From NCBI GenBank assembly GCA_037975125.1, contig CM075857.1, forward strand, positions 39,456,436-39,520,435: DNA of 64,000 bases. The letters are read 5' to 3'. Below the pieces are notes generated by a model that saw only the letters and a program-made list of their open reading frames with translations, searched no databases and was not told where the DNA came from. Below are positions 59,426 through 64,000 of this stretch, piece by piece. The stretch's first letter is position 1. Every line of letters begins with the position of its first letter. The stretch is from Latrodectus hesperus (lineage: Eukaryota; Arthropoda; Arachnida; Araneae; Theridiidae). Made by a program: the position numbers and the translations under genes.

Positions 59426-60683
59426 TACAGGTGATTATCAAAATAATGGAAACATCCTAGATCTTGAAGGAATCCTTTATTAATATGTCGTAAGACCACC
59501 TTTGACATGTAATACAGCTTGAATTAGCCTGGGAATCGAATCGTTCAAATTCTGAATAGTGTTCAGAGGAATATTGTACCATTCTTCATCGAAATATTGT
59601 GAAAGTTCCACGAGAGATGCCGGTGGAGGATATTGATTCCGGATTAAAAGCAAAATAGACCACAACGGTTTGATTATATTGAGATCTGGGGACTGTGCAA
59701 GCCAAGGTAGATGTTCCACTTCATCCTCATGTTCATCAAACCATGTCTAGACAACTCTGGCTACATGAATGAGTGCATTATCATCTTGGAAAATTCTATC
59801 TCCCGCAGGAAACAAAGTTTGCATCATAGGATGAACCTGGTCAGCTAAAACTTCTCTATACTTCTCCTCAGTGATCTTTCCTTTCAGGGTTACAATTGGA
59901 TCAGCAGAAAACCATGACACGGCTGTCGATACCATGACCAATCAACCTCCATGCTTGACAGTTAGAAGGAGGCAATCAGGATCATACGCTTGTGCAGGTG
60001 TTCTCCAGATATGTACCTGTTCTATTGTGGGGAAAAGTGTGAAACATGATTTGTCTGACCATATAACAGTCTTCCACTTATCCATCGACCAGGTTTTGTA
60101 ATTGTGGCAGGACTCTACATGACGTTTGGCATTTGCATTTGTGACAAGTGGCTTGGGAATTGCTGTTCTGTGTAGATGTTCTCTATATGAAGGTATCTCC
60201 TAACTGTAATTATTGACACTGGAGAATCCAAATGCTGATTGAGCTCTACAGTCACTTTGGCTGCAGTTGTTTTCTTTTTAGACATTACAATCCTCTTTAA
60301 TGCCCGTCAGTCTCTTTCACTCAGCTCTTCTACCTCCATCCACTATTTTGCTTTGCTAAGCTTGTCTTTCCATGTTGTGTATGCAGTCATGATTTTAGAC
60401 ACCGTACCTCTAGAAACGCCTAAAAGCTGGGATGTTTCAGTCTCTGTTGCTCCAGCTAGTCGGGCTGCTACAATTTGGCCTCTGAAAATCTGTGAGGTCT
60501 GACATTTTACGTTTCTGACAGAAATTCAAAACGTGTAGACAACTCTACTAAAGCTCTCTCATACTACCTAATATATGTATTTTTTATATTAAAACAATCT
60601 GGGAGATTATTATGCTTACGAAGCGAATTCTTAAATATTCCTTTTATTCACGAATGATTCCATTATTTTGATAATCACCTGTA
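59426..60683 (-). mobile_element. Dead Tc1-like transposon with perfect 26-bp TIRs
   Basis: TIRs 59426-59451 and 60658-60683 are exact complements (both start TACAGGTGATTATC) and include TA target bases. The minus-strand transposase begins near 60500 (MSDLTDFQRGQIVAARLAG, an HTH domain) and ends with KGGLTTY at 59480. By my count the second catalytic D and the third catalytic position are 36 residues apart. The third residue, normally E in IIEPLW, is K (IIKPLW), and a TAG replaces a codon between them. It lies in an NKAP intron. Confidence 0.92.
59480..60500 (-). pseudogene. Tc1-like transposase pseudogene (DD36-type spacing)
   Basis: Readable in order: HTH (GATETETSQLLGVSRGTVSK), TAAKVTVELNQHLDSPVSI, IFQDDNALIHVARVV, TAG, then HLPWLAQSPDLNIIKPLW and IPRLIQAVLHVKGG. 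At least four stops and some frameshifts occur. Spacing suggests the DD36E (Incomer-like) group, to be confirmed by alignment. Confidence 0.8.
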
Positions 60684-63600
60684 GAGACACAATGTTTTTA
60701 ATTGTTGACATTTTTACCAATAAGTCTTACTGACTAACAAATGCAAGTTCACTCCCAAAAATTTGATTTATGGAAATAATTTACTTATTTATTGCAGTCA
60801 GCAATACCTCATAAGATACTTTTTCAAAATATTCAAAGATGAGAGATCATAATATTTACTTAAACTTAATAGTATTTGAATGAATCTTTTTGAAAATAGT
60901 AAAGAAATATATCATAAATTTTTAATTGATTTTAAAAACATTTTTGGGGTTATTAGAGTTACAAATGGATTTTTATTAAGCATGTAGACTGCAAATCTTT
61001 GATGTTTTAAACCAGAGGTTTACATTTTATGAAGACATTACTACCAACAAAGTAACAGGTTAGAATAAACAAAATACAAAGCTTTTGTATGCACAGATAT
61101 ATTTAATTGAATGTTTAATTTACAAAATCAGGTAAGAATAGAAGAAATAGATGTTTATTTATAAATCAAATAAGTGTCTATAATGTTAAAATTTAGTAAA
61201 AACAATTCTTTTCAGAGAAGTAAGGAAGATTTTACAGCAAGGGTAATATAATTCAAGAAATCAGAAATTTTTATTATTTCCTTGGTTACCTTAATTCTTG
61301 AGGAACAAAGTCAAGGAATCATAACAAATAAAACAGATTTTAATTTAATATATTTGGCCATCTGTGTAGACAAAGAAATTTTAAAAAAACGAATTAAAAT
61401 CTTTTACTTATTTACAAAGAATTCAAATTTCAGTCTAGTTATATTAAAAAAAATATTTTGTCAAAAATTCTTTTGTTAAATATAGAGCAGCAGTTGCAAA
61501 AGCGGTTTGTGGACGGGAGAAGTTTGCTTGTTTTAGAAGTTTGTGGAATTCATCTAGTTAAATTTCACTCACCAAGTTAAATTCTGTTCTTCATGTTGTG
61601 CTTTAAGATACATTGAAACATAATTCTATTCATAATAATATGTGATAAGTTATAAAAATGATACTTCATAGAATAATACCATTTCATGGAATAAGGCCAT
61701 TTCATAGAATAACACCACTAAATAAATCATATTGCTGTAGGACAATGTTATAACTGCACGTTTGTCTTTTCTTATTTCATTCTTCTGAATGTTTCATATG
61801 AATATCACTTCAAGCATTTAAAAGTGGGATTAAGGACACATTTAAGAAAGTTTTTTTTTTTAATTGGTGTTTTTCTTAAGACAGGTATGATCTTAAATTT
61901 CAGCAATGTGCATATTTTTTATTCGATATTTATTGGGATCTTATTTCAAATATGCAAGAACATCCATCACACTAGGAATGTATAACACAAAAAGTCTGAT
62001 ATGCTTAAACCACTTTTCAATTGATTTTACAGATTTGGTTTATTTTATTATGGTTTATTAATAAAGCTTCTATAATTTAGTTACAATTAATATCTTCATA
62101 CTATTAACTAGATACATTTAATGTGTTCTCGGATAACTTTTTTATCAATATATTCAACACATAAAAAATCTTATTAGGTATTAACGTGGTTTAAATTATG
62201 AATTTACTGTGAGATCAAAAAACTTGTCAACCCCTGATATAAAAGATATGGTAGATAAGAATTTACACATTTTTCAAAAGAAAAATTTTATCCTACAACA
62301 ACTTAGCCAAATATTTTTCATGCATATTTTGTTTTTAATATTATGGTGATAAAAAAATTTACTAAATATGAAGCTGAAATTCTAAAACTGTATAGTTAAT
62401 TAATTACATATCCATAACAAAACAGCCTATTTTCATTAAAAAAGTAGGTTAAACTGAATTTTCACTTAATTATTTATGTTGTGGTGTGAAACTCTTCTTT
62501 TCTGCTCACCCTTGAACTTAACTTCATTTGTGCATGAGCAGGACTCAAAGAGAAAAAAAGAATTTTGTTTTTGTGGAGAATATGCTGAACCACTTCGATT
62601 TCGAAACATCTTTATATCTTTCTTCTTTGCAAATTTGTAATTTTATTAATTTTAAATTATAAATATTTTCAGAATTTATTTAAGCTTATATTAAATCCAA
62701 AATTAATACTTAACCACTATTTTGAATTAGATAATTTGATATTTTGTCCCACAGTTCAATATATATCTATATACTGCAATAAATATGAGTCATTTAAAAA
62801 ATAAAATTATATCTAAATAACATTTTTTAATATTTTACATTAATATCATAAATTACATTTATAAATTTATATTTTATTAGCAAATATTTTCAAAAAATAT
62901 TAAAATTTTTGCACTCTTTTCTGAGCTTACTATAAAAGACACTCCTGAATCATTTGGTGCAAAGTTTCTTCATTCATCTCTAAGAAAAGAAATGTAATTT
63001 TTTTTATTCCTGCAACATTCCTTACATGCAAATTTTTCTTTGATTCAGACTAGTTTATAAATTAATGATAAAACATAACTGTGAGATATTTCTAGATTTA
63101 TAGTTTCCGGTACAAAACTGATTCACAAATTAATCCCGAAAACATTTTTATAATAATACAAATTTTAAAATTTTGCATAAATACTGTGCAACCATTATTT
63201 CTCTTTAAGTCAGCAAATAATTCTTGAATCTTTTTTAACATGTTACAAAAAAAAATAATTTAGCTAAAAAAAGTTTGCTTGATTTACTATTTGACAAATA
63301 TATATCTAAACCATATATTTTTTTACTCAAATGTTTAAAAATTTCTTGAGGATCCTAATATAAGTAGGGTCTTTGATTTAAATTTCCTTAAATATTGAAG
63401 ATCAAGTAATATAGAGAAATCAGTTTAACAAAGGTTTCTACATCAAAAAACTCCTAATTTTCTTTTTATGTGCTCATAAAATTCGCCACCTTTAATTTTC
63501 AATGCTCTTGTTACTTTGTAATATTTTAGTACTAAATAACTTTATGTTAATTCTTTGGATCATTTTTTAAGCTTCATATCTTTTAAATAATATCTCAAAC

Positions 63601-64000
63601 AACATTATTTTGACTTTTCTTAATCTGCCTTATTTTAACATTATAAAGGTCCGGATTTTCAAGAAAATGAACATTTCTTTCAACAAGAATACCAGGGTTA
63701 AATTAGTACACAAAAATTCTTTAAATTTATAAGTAACTTGCGATTTTATGAAAGAATTTTTAAAATTCGAGGATTTCTTTATTTGTTTAAGTACTTATCA
63801 ACAATAATTTTAAGCCTTTTTTGCTACATAATTTAAATATGAAATAATAGTTTTTAAATATATTTAAAATCCTACAATATAATTATAAATAATTAAGATT
63901 TTATCAATATCAATTATTCTGATTTAATCTCCACATTTGATATTTAAACTGAAAGTGATTATACACAATAGAAGCTTGAATTGAAAAAGAGACTCAATAG
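60684..64000. other. AT-rich DNA without recognised genes
   Basis: Possibly NKAP intron. I looked on the minus strand for the upstream NKAP exon (motif IPRRGEIGL) and did not see it. Short repeats such as CATTTCATGGAATAAGGCC / CATTTCATAGAATAACACC near 61680-61715 are noted. Nothing else can be supported. Confidence 0.5.

Overview
The window is AT-rich arthropod nuclear DNA. A spider or other arachnid is the best guess, because the Tc1-like transposon in the middle, the long AT-rich introns and the many tRNA-derived SINEs all look like arachnid genomes. I could not test this with a search. The backbone is one large protein gene, an NVL-type (nuclear VCP-like) double AAA+ ATPase. It is read on the + strand from about 9.68 kb to 55.08 kb in 18 exons that join in phase to give 680 codons plus a stop. 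NVL is a nucleolar ATPase of 60S ribosome assembly.

Left side (1-9.6 kb): a decayed non-LTR retrotransposon (about 0.5-3.14 kb) lies in the first intron of a minus-strand gene whose RS/H-rich first coding exon is at 3345-3886. This exon is a candidate NKAP N-terminus. The space between it and NVL holds a perfect 38-bp hairpin, a 270-bp MITE and a tRNA-Ser-like SINE, followed by a plausible NVL promoter at about 9.55-9.63 kb. Right side (55-64 kb): after the NVL poly(A) signal come a ZBED/hAT-like relic, a SINE, the last exon of NKAP on the minus strand (58802-58964), and a 1.26-kb Tc1-like element with perfect TIRs and a dead transposase. Beyond 60.7 kb I see no gene.

The NVL introns are filled with mobile elements. 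Intron 9 carries three SINE segments and a dead 1.4-kb Tc1 (DD34E) element. Intron 11 (11.5 kb) is a four-deep nest: a Tigger/pogo element contains a hAT-like element, which contains a THAP/P-superfamily element, which contains a 5'-truncated LINE with RNase H. A SINE sits separately in the Tigger part. Each boundary is supported by TIRs, target-site duplications or both. Introns 3 and 13 share an otherwise unrecognised repeat family.

Points for follow-up: the nest and the insertion order it records; a fold-back palindrome at the left end of the P element; a probable GC-AG intron in NVL; an NVL model that lacks the usual N-terminal nucleolin-binding domain; NKAP-like 5' and 3' ends lying in the wrong order on either side of NVL; and an NKAP C-terminus that seems to be read out of an antisense SINE. 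I found no CRISPR array, operon or prokaryotic gene.
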